64,000 bases of DNA from an uncultured Chthonomonadales bacterium. Its GTDB lineage: Bacteria > Armatimonadota > Chthonomonadetes > Chthonomonadales > CAJBBX01. Positions 8,892 to 16,892 of the stretch are shown here, piece after piece. The stretch is taken from assembly GCA_938005745.1 (NCBI GenBank), contig CALLMM010000019.1, positions 17,150 through 81,149 of the forward strand, written 5' to 3'. The notes below the pieces were generated by a model, which searched no databases, was not told the DNA's origin, and was given only the letters and a program-made list of their open reading frames with translations. A program made the translations under genes and the position numbers. How positions within the stretch are numbered: the stretch's first letter is position 1; every line of letters starts with the position of its first letter.

Positions 8892-9617
8892 CTAAATCTC
8901 CACGCGCAGCGCGGCGGACGGAGGCATCTTGGCGGCGCGTATCGCGGGGAAGATGGTCGCCAGAAAGGTAAGCAGCGTGCCGATGAAAACGGAGAGGAGC
9001 ATCAGTTTCAGGCTTGCCCACCAGAAATTTCCCCCGAACGCGATCACTCCCTGTGTGAAGAGATTGATGATGCTGATGAGCATCCATCCGAGGATAAATC
9101 CCAGCAGAGAGGCGATAAACCCGAGCAGGGTCGATTCGATGAAGAACAGCTTGACGATGAACGAGTCGAGCGCTCCTAGACACTTCATCGTTCCGATCTC
9201 TTTATATCGCTCCGTAACTGACATCAGCATCGAGTTGGTGATTCCCACCGTACAGACCAGCAGACCCATGATCGAGAGCCAGAGCATCCGGTTCTCAGAA
9301 GCCTGCCTCTCCTCCTGATTCTCTTCCAGCAGAGCGATCAGACGTGTGTCTTCAATGCTCGGCGTGCGGAGACCTTTCTCAATATCCTCTTTGATCTGCA
9401 GAATATACGCCCTCTGGATATTGGCGAACTCGCCCGACATGCGTACCGAGGAGAAGAAGGCGATCCCCAGAAAGATGCCCATCGCGGTAATCATGGAACG
9501 CCAGAAACGTATCTTGATGCTCTTGAAGCTGATCTCTATCGCCTTCTTCAGCGGAAGTTGAATCTGGCGTCCAATACTGCCTCTGGGATGCGTTCTCTGC
9601 GCCTGATCCACACTCAT
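8892..9617 (-). CDS. Small FtsX-type ABC permease
   Basis: A 241-residue FtsX/MacB-type permease with four predicted membrane segments: one near residues 43-60 and three in the C-terminal FtsX domain. Family marks are VTERYKEIGTMKCLGA before the second group of segments and PAIRAAKMPPSAALR at the end. It is much shorter than MacB or LolC (about 400): the periplasmic domain between segments 1 and 2 is only about 60 residues and rich in charged helix. The start overlaps the stop of the PqqD gene by four bases (ATGA), and a GGGGAGAGG SD precedes it, so translation is coupled. Confidence 0.88.
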   Translation of the reverse strand: MSVDQAQRTHPRGSIGRQIQLPLKKAIEISFKSIKIRFWRSMITAMGIFLGIAFFSSVRMSGEFANIQRAYILQIKEDIEKGLRTPSIEDTRLIALLEENQEERQASENRMLWLSIMGLLVCTVGITNSMLMSVTERYKEIGTMKCLGALDSFIVKLFFIESTLLGFIASLLGFILGWMLISIINLFTQGVIAFGGNFWWASLKLMLLSVFIGTLLTFLATIFPAIRAAKMPPSAALRVEI

Positions 9618-10045
9618 TTGCCTCTCCCCTTACGCTCATAAAAACCGATCAGCCGGCGTTCCGCCAGAGTCTGAAGGTAGGTCGTAACCGATATTTCGAC
9701 CTCACGACGGTTCATTTTGTACTGATTGCACGTCCGTTGAACAATGCTCTCGACGCTGTGTTCGCCGTCGCAGAGGCTCCAGACGAACGTGCCGACCTCA
9801 TCCAGCTGCGCGCCCCGCGTCTCCGGCAGTCGAAACCAGAACCCCACAATGCGCCCGATCCGATCTTTTCGCCGCGGAATGGTCAGGATCGCCTCGCCGT
9901 TCTCGGTGGTCTCCCATTCGATCACGGGGTTGCGCACGGGGCGCAGTCGAAAGACCTGCTGCCTGTCCATGGGAGGGGGCACGCGCAGGAAAGGAACATA
10001 GCGTCCCAGCGAGACGCGGAGACGATAGGTTAATGGCACTCGCAT
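9614..10045 (-). CDS. PqqD family protein
   Basis: A 143-residue protein whose second half matches the PqqD family: LDEVGTFVWSLCDGEHSVESI, then a helix with EVEISVTTYLQTL and a final RRLIGFYE. PqqD-like folds bind leader peptides in several ribosomal peptide (RiPP) pathways, but many family members have no known partner. The first 60 residues are Arg/Pro-rich and unlike classic PqqD. The gene overlaps the unknown 339-residue protein upstream by 16 bases and the small FtsX permease downstream by four. No radical SAM maturase or short precursor gene is visible nearby, so a RiPP role is only a possibility. Confidence 0.78.
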   Translation of the reverse strand: MRVPLTYRLRVSLGRYVPFLRVPPPMDRQQVFRLRPVRNPVIEWETTENGEAILTIPRRKDRIGRIVGFWFRLPETRGAQLDEVGTFVWSLCDGEHSVESIVQRTCNQYKMNRREVEISVTTYLQTLAERRLIGFYERKGRGK

Positions 10046-11049
10046 CGCGCCATCACCTCCTCCAGCAGTCCTTTCGTGCGAACATTGTGCCAGACCTGGA
10101 TACCGTAGATCTTATTCGTCTCTTCGCACTCCCAGACGCAGACGGCGTAGCGGGTCGCGGGGCGCAGCGAGAAGAGCGCATCCCGCATGGCGCGCATCCA
10201 GTCCAGCGGACTTCTCACCCGCCCGTGCGCGATCCAGCCCGCATGCTCCTGCACGATCGCCGCCTGCTTCTCGGAGCGCGTGGAGTGTGTCGGGTAGGTC
10301 GTATCCAGCCACTCCTCCAGGGAGAACTTCTTACGAACGACGTTCGCCAGCCCCCACCGCTCAATCACAATGCGCTCGGCGCGCCGTTCAAACTCCAGTT
10401 TCAGGTAACCAGACATTAATTTCTGGCTCTTGAGAGAAAAGTCCTCCGGCACGCCCGCCACCATATCGTAGAGCGCCCAGGTCGCCCATCCCTCCTGCGG
10501 GTGATCGCAGAGCGAGCCGAACATCTCCGAGGCGATATCCGCCAGATGGTCCTTCTTCTGCCCGACGACCTGCGCGATCACCACGCGACGACAGGTTTTG
10601 CAGTACCATATCTTGCCCTGCCCCTGTCCCTGTCCGCTCCAGGTGAAGTGGTGCGCGATCCGCTCTCCGTTCGCCTCGATGGTCTCCGGCTTGATCTTGC
10701 TCTCGAACGGCTTCTTCTCTTTGCGCGCCTGTTTCTCCGTCTGTTTCAGGAAGCTCTCCAGCATCTGACGGATGTCCGGAATCTTCTCCTCTCCGGGAGG
10801 CGCGGGACGGAAGAGCCGCCACAGCCGCACGATCCAGTCGCCGAGCGTGATCGGCTTGCGAACGTTGGGGCTGCTCCATTTGATCTGCACGAACATCGTT
10901 CCGGGCGAGTCGACCTTCAGGTAGCCGTTGTCTCGCTCCATCGAAAAACCGGTGATGTTCCACTCGGCAGGCAGCGTGAATCGCACACCCTGCCAGCCGA
11001 TCAGGGTTCGCGGGGCATTCGCCTGTTTGGGTTGTATTTTGGAAGCCAT
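10030..11049 (-). CDS. Unknown protein with two tandem copies of one domain
   Basis: A 339-residue protein that I do not recognise. It has no signal peptide or membrane segment, so it should be cytoplasmic. Two halves resemble each other: FTLPAEWNITGF, GYLKVD and ITLGDWI in the first half line up with GVPEDFSL, GYLKLEF and FSLEEWL in the second. Each half ends in a Cys-pair strand (YCKTCRRVV, then CVWECEE). The gene is translationally coupled to the PqqD gene (16-base overlap), which suggests that the two products act together on whatever the FtsX/LolD transporter handles. Function is not known; conservation next to PqqD would be the test. Confidence 0.7.
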   Translation of the reverse strand: MASKIQPKQANAPRTLIGWQGVRFTLPAEWNITGFSMERDNGYLKVDSPGTMFVQIKWSSPNVRKPITLGDWIVRLWRLFRPAPPGEEKIPDIRQMLESFLKQTEKQARKEKKPFESKIKPETIEANGERIAHHFTWSGQGQGQGKIWYCKTCRRVVIAQVVGQKKDHLADIASEMFGSLCDHPQEGWATWALYDMVAGVPEDFSLKSQKLMSGYLKLEFERRAERIVIERWGLANVVRKKFSLEEWLDTTYPTHSTRSEKQAAIVQEHAGWIAHGRVRSPLDWMRAMRDALFSLRPATRYAVCVWECEETNKIYGIQVWHNVRTKGLLEEVMARCECH

Positions 11050-11110
11050 GAGTCTCCGACTGTGTCTGTCTGCCGCGTCTGTTCACGTTCATCTGGGGAA
11101 TCGGTTCAAA

Positions 11111-11674
11111 TTACGGCGTGCTGGCGCTGGTTGAGTCCAGTTTAATGCGACCGCTTCCGTCCGCGTAACCGATAAAGTTGCCAGTTCTGGAAGGCGATCC
11201 CTGCCGGGCGCGCGTGCGATGCCTGCCCGGAACCGGCAGGGAAGTGACCGGATCGAACGCGCTGCGAGTCAGGTTCGTCGAATCGTAGACCAGCGGCGTC
11301 TTCTCCGGCGATTCCATTCGTCCCTTCTCCTGCTGCGCCGCATCACGGTTCATCGCATAGCCGTAACGCTCCTGTCCGGGACGGCTGACGGTGGGGCAGT
11401 GGTATCGGTGTTCACCATCCATGTAGAAGGAGAGACGGTCCATCCACTGTTCAGCAGGCAGAAAGCGGTCGTCGTAGTCGTCCGCATACATCCGCATCCC
11501 GCGAGTCATACGGAAGACGTTGCTCTGACAGTTCACCGATTCGCTGATCTTTCGATAGGGCAGCAGCAGCCCGGTTACCAGCCAGAGAAAACCGTAAACA
11601 CCCAGTACCGCCAGCGCGCAGCAGCCGGAGAGTCTCCAGAACCAGGCGCGGGAGGCGTTCTCATCCAGACGCAC
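11111..11674 (-). CDS. Membrane-anchored protein with pseudopilin-like H-X9-DG-type domain (1)
   Basis: A 187-residue protein with one N-terminal membrane segment (about 18-38), then a domain like the C-terminal part of DUF1559/pseudopilin-like proteins: a Cys-containing helix SESVNCQSNVFRMTRGMRMYADDYDDRF, a second Cys in YHCP, and a degenerate H...DG end (GRH...GYADG). The normal type IV prepilin N-terminus (GFTLIE) is absent. Start is GTG at 11674 with an AGGAGG SD that overlaps the stop of the upstream gene. The next gene upstream is a longer paralogue with the same domain, so this is a local duplication. Role unknown. Confidence 0.72.
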   Translation of the reverse strand: MRLDENASRAWFWRLSGCCALAVLGVYGFLWLVTGLLLPYRKISESVNCQSNVFRMTRGMRMYADDYDDRFLPAEQWMDRLSFYMDGEHRYHCPTVSRPGQERYGYAMNRDAAQQEKGRMESPEKTPLVYDSTNLTRSAFDPVTSLPVPGRHRTRARQGSPSRTGNFIGYADGSGRIKLDSTSASTP

Positions 11675-11683
11675 TTGCGCCTC

Positions 11684-12520
11684 CTACTTCGGCGACTCGT
11701 TTTTGACCTGACCGTCCGCATAGAGGATGTTGTTTCTCCCCATGTGGCGTCCCGGTCGCGGAAGGCTGGTCAGGTTGTCATGGGCATCCTTCCGGAGATC
11801 GGACGAGTCGTAAAAGAGCGGCGTACCGGACGGGTTTTCGATCTCGCTGAAACGCTTGCCGCTGAGCGCGGAGTTCATAGCGTATCCGTGCCGGTCTGTA
11901 TCCGCCGCATCGGGACAGCGCAGGATCTCCTCTTCGGCAAAAGTCTGCGTCGGGTCGGTCAGCGCGGTCATCCAGCGATCCGCCGGCGGCAGGTAGTCAT
12001 CGTAGCTGTCGGCGTAGAATCGAACTGCGTCATACAGCTTTTTCAGCCGGTCCGGGCAGGTCTGGTTGCGCGCCGGTTCGTAGGGAACGCGCGCCGCCTG
12101 TATCTGCTGGTAGACGTTCCAGACATCCTGCGCCTTCGGGATGAACCAGAGCAGTCCCGCCAGCAGGATCAGGAAGCCTGCCGCACTGGAGCCTCGTCCC
12201 TCCGCGCCGAAGAGCGCGCCCCCGAGGATCGCCGTCGCCGTAACCGGAGCCAGCAGCCAGAGCGGTCCCGGAAAGATGGTTGTGTCGCCGACTTTAAACT
12301 CCGTACGCGATAACACGTAGTAGATGGCGATCCATATCAGGGCGCAAAAGGCGGCGATCGCCAGGGCGTGTGCCGGAACGCGGGCTTTGCGTCCGCCGAC
12401 GAATCCCGCGATCAAGGGACCCAGGATGAGCAGAGGAGCCAGCAGGATGGACAGTCCGAACATCCATCCTGCCGCTGCGCTCAGGGCGCCCTGTTTGGGT
12501 GCTGACTCCGGAAGGCTCAT
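11684..12520 (-). CDS. Membrane protein with pseudopilin-like H-X9-DG domain (2)
   Basis: A 278-residue paralogue of the next gene downstream. It has about four hydrophobic segments in the first 130 residues, then the domain with NQTCPDRLKKLYDAVRFYADSYDDYL, a second Cys in ILRCPDA, and a canonical end: His, nine residues, then Asp-Gly (GRHMGRNNILYADG). H-X9-DG domains are normally carried by prepilin-like proteins; here the domain is fused to a polytopic membrane region. The start lies four bases after the stop of the OPT-like transporter gene with no strong SD, so reinitiation is likely. Function unknown; the context suggests partnership with the transporter. Confidence 0.75.
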   Translation of the reverse strand: MSLPESAPKQGALSAAAGWMFGLSILLAPLLILGPLIAGFVGGRKARVPAHALAIAAFCALIWIAIYYVLSRTEFKVGDTTIFPGPLWLLAPVTATAILGGALFGAEGRGSSAAGFLILLAGLLWFIPKAQDVWNVYQQIQAARVPYEPARNQTCPDRLKKLYDAVRFYADSYDDYLPPADRWMTALTDPTQTFAEEEILRCPDAADTDRHGYAMNSALSGKRFSEIENPSGTPLFYDSSDLRKDAHDNLTSLPRPGRHMGRNNILYADGQVKNESPK

Positions 12521-12524
12521 CTTG

Positions 12525-14555
12525 TCAGAAGGGCAGGTAGTTGACCGACTTGGCGATCAGCGCAAGTGCAATCGCCGCCATGGCAATCAGTCCAGTTCCG
12601 CAGGCAAATCCCGCCAGCAGCACCGGCGAGTACTTCACCCAGTTCTCCTGTCCGAACCGCTTCGCAAAGTAGCGTTTCCCGAGCCATGCGCCGAAGAAGG
12701 TCGGTATCGTGTCTGCCGGGAAGGCTCCCGATCCTCCCACCATGCCGTAGAAAAAGAGGCTGGGGATGCGGAGTATCGAGCAGGCTCCGTACAGCAGCAG
12801 TCCGGCTCCGTATCCGCCGGCGATGCGGTTCAGGTTGATCCCTTCCAGCACCCACTTGGGACCATCGGGCTTGTTGATCGTCTGGAACATCGCCTGGAAC
12901 GTGGCGATGAGGGGCCAGAAGCGCTGCGCGTAGGGATGCTGCGAGGAGGGGATCGCGCTGGTATGCCAGAAGAACGCCCAGAAGATGAACGACGACACCA
13001 GGAAGATCGGCAGAACCAGGAACTCCACCTTTACCACGCTGGTGAACTTCGTTCCGGTCAGTTCGACCTCGCGGAAACGCTGCGCCGCCCCGCCGAAATC
13101 GTTCAGCGGTATCGGCGCGTACCAGATATCCACATGGGGATAGCCGCTCTTCATGATCGAGGCTTCCCGCAGGAACGGGAACGAGACGCCGCTTCCGGTC
13201 AGCCCCACCATGCGCGCGCTGATGAAGGAGTTGATCGGAGTCCAGATCAGTCCGAAGAAGATCAGGATGCCCCAGTTGAACTGATGTCCGTTCAGCCCCA
13301 GCAGATACTGCGTGAGTCCGATGTAGAAGCAGGTGATGACGAACCAGACCGCCAGCGGTATCCAGATCTTGATATCGCCGCGTCCGGCGGGCGTCTCCGC
13401 GAACAGTCCGCGTCCCTTCATCTCCCGTCGCAGGCTGCCGAGCGCCTTGATAACATGGAAGATTCCGATGGTCGCCACCGCCAGCTGAAGTCCGATGCCG
13501 ACCGACATCCAGAACTTGATGTCAGTCGCCTGCCGGGTATAGAAGGCGTCCATGCCCCGCGTCCAGCCGCCGTCCGCCGAGGAGCCGAACGCCCCGAGTC
13601 CGCTCAGAATACTGGGCATGGGGAACAGGCGGCAGAAGATCGAGCCGAACGCCGCGCCTGCCACAATCGGGTAGGGGATCACGAACCCGGTCAGAACCTT
13701 GCCCAGGTCTCCCGAGATGCCGGTGATCGCTCCGGGCAGGATCGTCTCCGTGCTGGTGGTCAGGTCGAAGAAGGGTATGGGGATCAGCGTCATGGCGCGG
13801 TTAAAGACCACCCCTGTAAAGACCGGGATGGCGATATAGAAGAAGCCGAAGACAAGACCCGCCACCGTGCCGATGGAGAATACCCGCCATCTCCACGACT
13901 CCTCTTTGCTGGCGGCTTCCGCCAGCGCCGTCGCACCAGAGGCGGCGACCGGAGCCATCGGGAAGGGCAGACGCTCCACATCCGAGGTTACGCGGAACAG
14001 CACGTAGCCCATGCTCATCCAGTTCAGTCGTCCCAGCACCTCTCCGATGAGAAGCAGGATGATCGGAACGAGCCAGTCGGGATGGAAGAAGGTTCGCTGC
14101 GTGAGCGCGGCGGAGCCTGCCGGGGGAACCACCCACGTCGGGATTTCGCTGGCAACCAGTCCCGCCTGCGGAGCCTGACGGAAGTACTGGTTCCATATCA
14201 AGTATCCGAAGGGTCCGCCGGAGATGCCGCGATCCGCCAGCAGCACATGAGACAACATCGAGGCTACGTAGAAGAGGATGTAGATCTCCTGCCGCTTCAT
14301 CGGCAGGAAGGAGCGGCGCATCACCTCCGCAAAGAGAACGATGGTGACCCATTCCGCCGCCGGACCCAGTCCCTGTCCCGCCACCAGACCCAGATAGAGC
14401 GCTCCCGGAAGCATGATAAAGCCGACGAAGAGCGCGCCGACGATGGTCTTGGCGGTAAACCCTTCCGCGTATTGAATAGGTTGTTTTTCTCTGCCTTCCT
14501 CCGCAGAGGTCTCTTCTACACGCGATCGCGCTTGTGCAATGTCATCAAGAGCCAA
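12525..14555 (-). CDS. OPT-superfamily-like transporter (DUF6785-type)
   Basis: A 676-residue integral membrane protein with about 14 or more hydrophobic segments and a short soluble N-terminus. Its length, spacing of segments and motifs such as LYLGLVAGQGLGPAAEWVT and GRLNWMSMGYVLFR resemble the OPT-related DUF6785/DUF6784 transporters of Planctomycetes and Armatimonadota. OPT proteins import oligopeptides or metal chelates; the substrate here is unknown. Start is TTG with AAAGGAG seven bases upstream. An S9A oligopeptidase gene lies 54 bases upstream and an H-X9-DG gene four bases downstream, so a peptide-uptake role is a reasonable but unproven inference. Confidence 0.7.
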   Translation of the reverse strand: MALDDIAQARSRVEETSAEEGREKQPIQYAEGFTAKTIVGALFVGFIMLPGALYLGLVAGQGLGPAAEWVTIVLFAEVMRRSFLPMKRQEIYILFYVASMLSHVLLADRGISGGPFGYLIWNQYFRQAPQAGLVASEIPTWVVPPAGSAALTQRTFFHPDWLVPIILLLIGEVLGRLNWMSMGYVLFRVTSDVERLPFPMAPVAASGATALAEAASKEESWRWRVFSIGTVAGLVFGFFYIAIPVFTGVVFNRAMTLIPIPFFDLTTSTETILPGAITGISGDLGKVLTGFVIPYPIVAGAAFGSIFCRLFPMPSILSGLGAFGSSADGGWTRGMDAFYTRQATDIKFWMSVGIGLQLAVATIGIFHVIKALGSLRREMKGRGLFAETPAGRGDIKIWIPLAVWFVITCFYIGLTQYLLGLNGHQFNWGILIFFGLIWTPINSFISARMVGLTGSGVSFPFLREASIMKSGYPHVDIWYAPIPLNDFGGAAQRFREVELTGTKFTSVVKVEFLVLPIFLVSSFIFWAFFWHTSAIPSSQHPYAQRFWPLIATFQAMFQTINKPDGPKWVLEGINLNRIAGGYGAGLLLYGACSILRIPSLFFYGMVGGSGAFPADTIPTFFGAWLGKRYFAKRFGQENWVKYSPVLLAGFACGTGLIAMAAIALALIAKSVNYLPF

Positions 14556-14589
14556 GCGATGTCTCCTTTTCGTCTATAGCCGAGGGGGA

Positions 14590-14610
14590 ACCGCCTCTCA
14601 CCGAGGCGGT
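14590..14610 (-). other. Hairpin between oligopeptidase and OPT-like genes
   Basis: An eight-pair perfect inverted repeat (ACCGCCTC against GAGGCGGT, five-base loop) overlaps the stop of the oligopeptidase gene. There is no T tract on the minus strand, so it is not called a terminator. It could stabilise mRNA ends or tune expression within the operon. Confidence 0.5.
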
Positions 14611-16817
14611 CAGGGTCTCTCCTCTATCCCCAGAGTCGCCATGAGAAACGCATAATCGTGGGCAACTTCACGCAGTTTATCGTAACGACCGGACGAGCCG
14701 CCATGCCCGGCATGCATATTGACCACCAGCAGCAGCGGATTGCGATCCGTTTTCAGTGTGCGCAGCCGGGCGACATATTTGGCTGGCTCCCAGTACATCA
14801 CCTGACTGTCGTTGAAGGCGGTTCGCACCAGGATCGCCGGATACTCTCCCGCCTTGAGGTTGTCGTAGGGGCTGTAGGCGCGCATCCAGGCGAACTGCTC
14901 CTTCTTACGCGGATTGCCCCACTCCAGATACTCCTGCACGGTGAGCGGAAGGCTCTCATCCAGCATCGTGTTGATCACATCCACAAACGGCACATAGATC
15001 ATCGCCGTGCGGAAGAGGTCCGGGCGTAGATTCAGAACCGCCCCCATCAATAATCCCCCCGCGCTTCCCCCCATGATCGCCAGCTTCTCACGGCTGGTGC
15101 AGGACTGCTCGATCAGGTGTTCGGCGCAGGCGATGAAGTCGGTGAAGCTGTTCATCTTGTGCTGCATCTTGCCGGCGTCGTGCCACTCCTCGCCCAGTTC
15201 GCCTCCGCCCCGGATATGCGCCGTCGCCCAGATCATGCCCCGATCCAGCAGACTGAAACGGTTGGTATCGAACGAGGCGGACATCGGTGCGCCGTAAGAG
15301 CCGTAGCCGTAGAGCAGAAGAGGGGTCTCTTTGCTCTTTTTCGTGCTGCGATGGTAGACCATCGAGATCGGAATTCTGACGCCGTCTTTTGCCGCAGCAT
15401 ATGTCAGTTCGGTCACATAGTCCTGCGAATTGAACCCGCTCGGAACCTCCTGCTGTTTCAGCACGGTCAGACGGCGGGCGCGGATATCGTAGTCGTAGAC
15501 GGTCTGCGGCGTGGTATACGAACTGTACTGAAGGCGGAGCGTGTCGGTGTCCGTCTCCATGTTTGCGCCCGGGTAGACGTTGTAGAACGACTCTGGAAAC
15601 TGTATCTCGTGATGTTCTCCGGTTCCAAGTTCATAGACGATGATCCGGGGAACGGCGTTCTCGCGTATCTTCAGCGCCATGTAACGATCGAAGAGGTCCA
15701 GCCCCTCGATCTGAACGCCTTTCCGGTAGGGAACCAGCTCCTTCCAGTTCTTTTCGCCGGGCTTGGCGACGGGAGCCGTAACGACGCGGAAGTTTTTTGC
15801 CTCTTTGTTGGTGCGGATGTAGAGCAGTCCATCGCGATGATCCACGTAGTAGCGGTGCTCTTTCTGCCGTCGCAGAATTCGCTTCGGGTCGGAATCGGGC
15901 TTGTCGCAGGGCAGAATGCGTATCTCGGAGGAGTCGAAACTGCTGCTGTTGAGAATAAAGTACTTCCGGTCTCGTGTGCGGGTGAGCCAGCAGTAGAAGA
16001 GGCGATCCTTCTCTTCATAGATCGGTTCCGGCTTTCCGCCGAGCGTCTGGCGAAAGAACTGATAGGGTCGTTTTGCGTCGTCTTCGCGCACGTAGAGCAG
16101 CGTGCGGTTGTCGGACGCCCACGCGACTCCCGCCACTGTGCCGAACCGGTCCGGCAGGTCCCTTCCGGCTGTCAGATCACGCACTCGAAGCTCATACTCC
16201 CGAAAGCCGCTGAAGTCCACCGAATAGGCGAGGAGCTTCCCGTCATCGCTGACGGCGAAGGCGGATATGCTGCAGAAAGGCTTGTCCTTCGCCAGTTCGT
16301 TCACATCCAGAACGATCTCTTCCTTGCCGGCGGAGGCGACGGGACGCCGCAGATAGATCGGATACTGAAGCCCCTGTTCCGTGCGCGTGTAGTACTCATA
16401 GTCTCGATAGCGATAGGGAACGGAGAGGTCGGTCTCCTTGATCCGACCGATCATCTCCTGATAGAGCCTCTCCTGAAGCGCTTCGGTCGGCTTCATCACC
16501 GCCGCCGCATAGGCGTTCTCGGCGTTCAGGTATGCGGCGACCTCCGGGTTCGTCTTCTCCCGCAGCCAGAAGTAGTCGTCCGGAAGGCTCTCACCGTGAA
16601 TACGCCGCACAGCAGGCTTTCTGGCGGCGACCGGCGGAGCTGCGGCGTTCAGATCAAGGGGTGGCATTGTCGTCTCTGTTCGGGACATGGTATCTGCGTT
16701 TACCGGGCAGGTGATTGATAGTAGGGCGAGGACTACACTCAGCAGACGGCTGCATCTCAGGCTGCCCGGGCTGTCGGGGAGGAAGCCCGGGCATGTCAGA
16801 ACCAATCTCTGATTCAC
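14610..16817 (-). CDS. Prolyl oligopeptidase family (S9A, oligopeptidase B-like) serine peptidase
   Basis: A 735-residue S9A peptidase, which cuts short peptides behind a beta-propeller gate. The N-terminal half is the propeller (DDYFWLRE marks its start) and the C-terminal half the hydrolase. The triad is visible: Ser585 in GGSAGG, Asp670 in AFNDSQ, His705 in HAGHGG. A hydrophobic N-terminal stretch (SVVLALLSITCPVNAD) looks like a Sec signal, so it may act in the periplasm, unlike E. coli oligopeptidase B. The GTG start has no good SD; a later start (MSRTETT) would remove the signal. It sits between the giant permease gene and the OPT-like transporter gene. Confidence 0.88.
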   Translation of the reverse strand: MNQRLVLTCPGFLPDSPGSLRCSRLLSVVLALLSITCPVNADTMSRTETTMPPLDLNAAAPPVAARKPAVRRIHGESLPDDYFWLREKTNPEVAAYLNAENAYAAAVMKPTEALQERLYQEMIGRIKETDLSVPYRYRDYEYYTRTEQGLQYPIYLRRPVASAGKEEIVLDVNELAKDKPFCSISAFAVSDDGKLLAYSVDFSGFREYELRVRDLTAGRDLPDRFGTVAGVAWASDNRTLLYVREDDAKRPYQFFRQTLGGKPEPIYEEKDRLFYCWLTRTRDRKYFILNSSSFDSSEIRILPCDKPDSDPKRILRRQKEHRYYVDHRDGLLYIRTNKEAKNFRVVTAPVAKPGEKNWKELVPYRKGVQIEGLDLFDRYMALKIRENAVPRIIVYELGTGEHHEIQFPESFYNVYPGANMETDTDTLRLQYSSYTTPQTVYDYDIRARRLTVLKQQEVPSGFNSQDYVTELTYAAAKDGVRIPISMVYHRSTKKSKETPLLLYGYGSYGAPMSASFDTNRFSLLDRGMIWATAHIRGGGELGEEWHDAGKMQHKMNSFTDFIACAEHLIEQSCTSREKLAIMGGSAGGLLMGAVLNLRPDLFRTAMIYVPFVDVINTMLDESLPLTVQEYLEWGNPRKKEQFAWMRAYSPYDNLKAGEYPAILVRTAFNDSQVMYWEPAKYVARLRTLKTDRNPLLLVVNMHAGHGGSSGRYDKLREVAHDYAFLMATLGIEERP

Positions 16818-16892
16818 TCCGTGAATGCCTGTTGTAACATTGTTATACCGCCTCTGCTGTGCAAACTCCGTCGTCAGTCTGCTATGGCAGGA

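Noticed and set aside
9614..10045. PQQ or RiPP biosynthesis locus
   Set aside because: Only PqqD is present; no pqqC/E, radical SAM or precursor gene was found nearby.
12324..14579. 751-codon plus-strand frame opposite the OPT-like gene
   Set aside because: Composition is charged and repetitive, with no hydrophobic or domain signal; the minus strand encodes a membrane protein.
14590..14610. Hairpin read as a terminator of the oligopeptidase gene
   Set aside because: No T tract on the minus strand and gene spacing suggests a continuing transcript; kept only as a hairpin.
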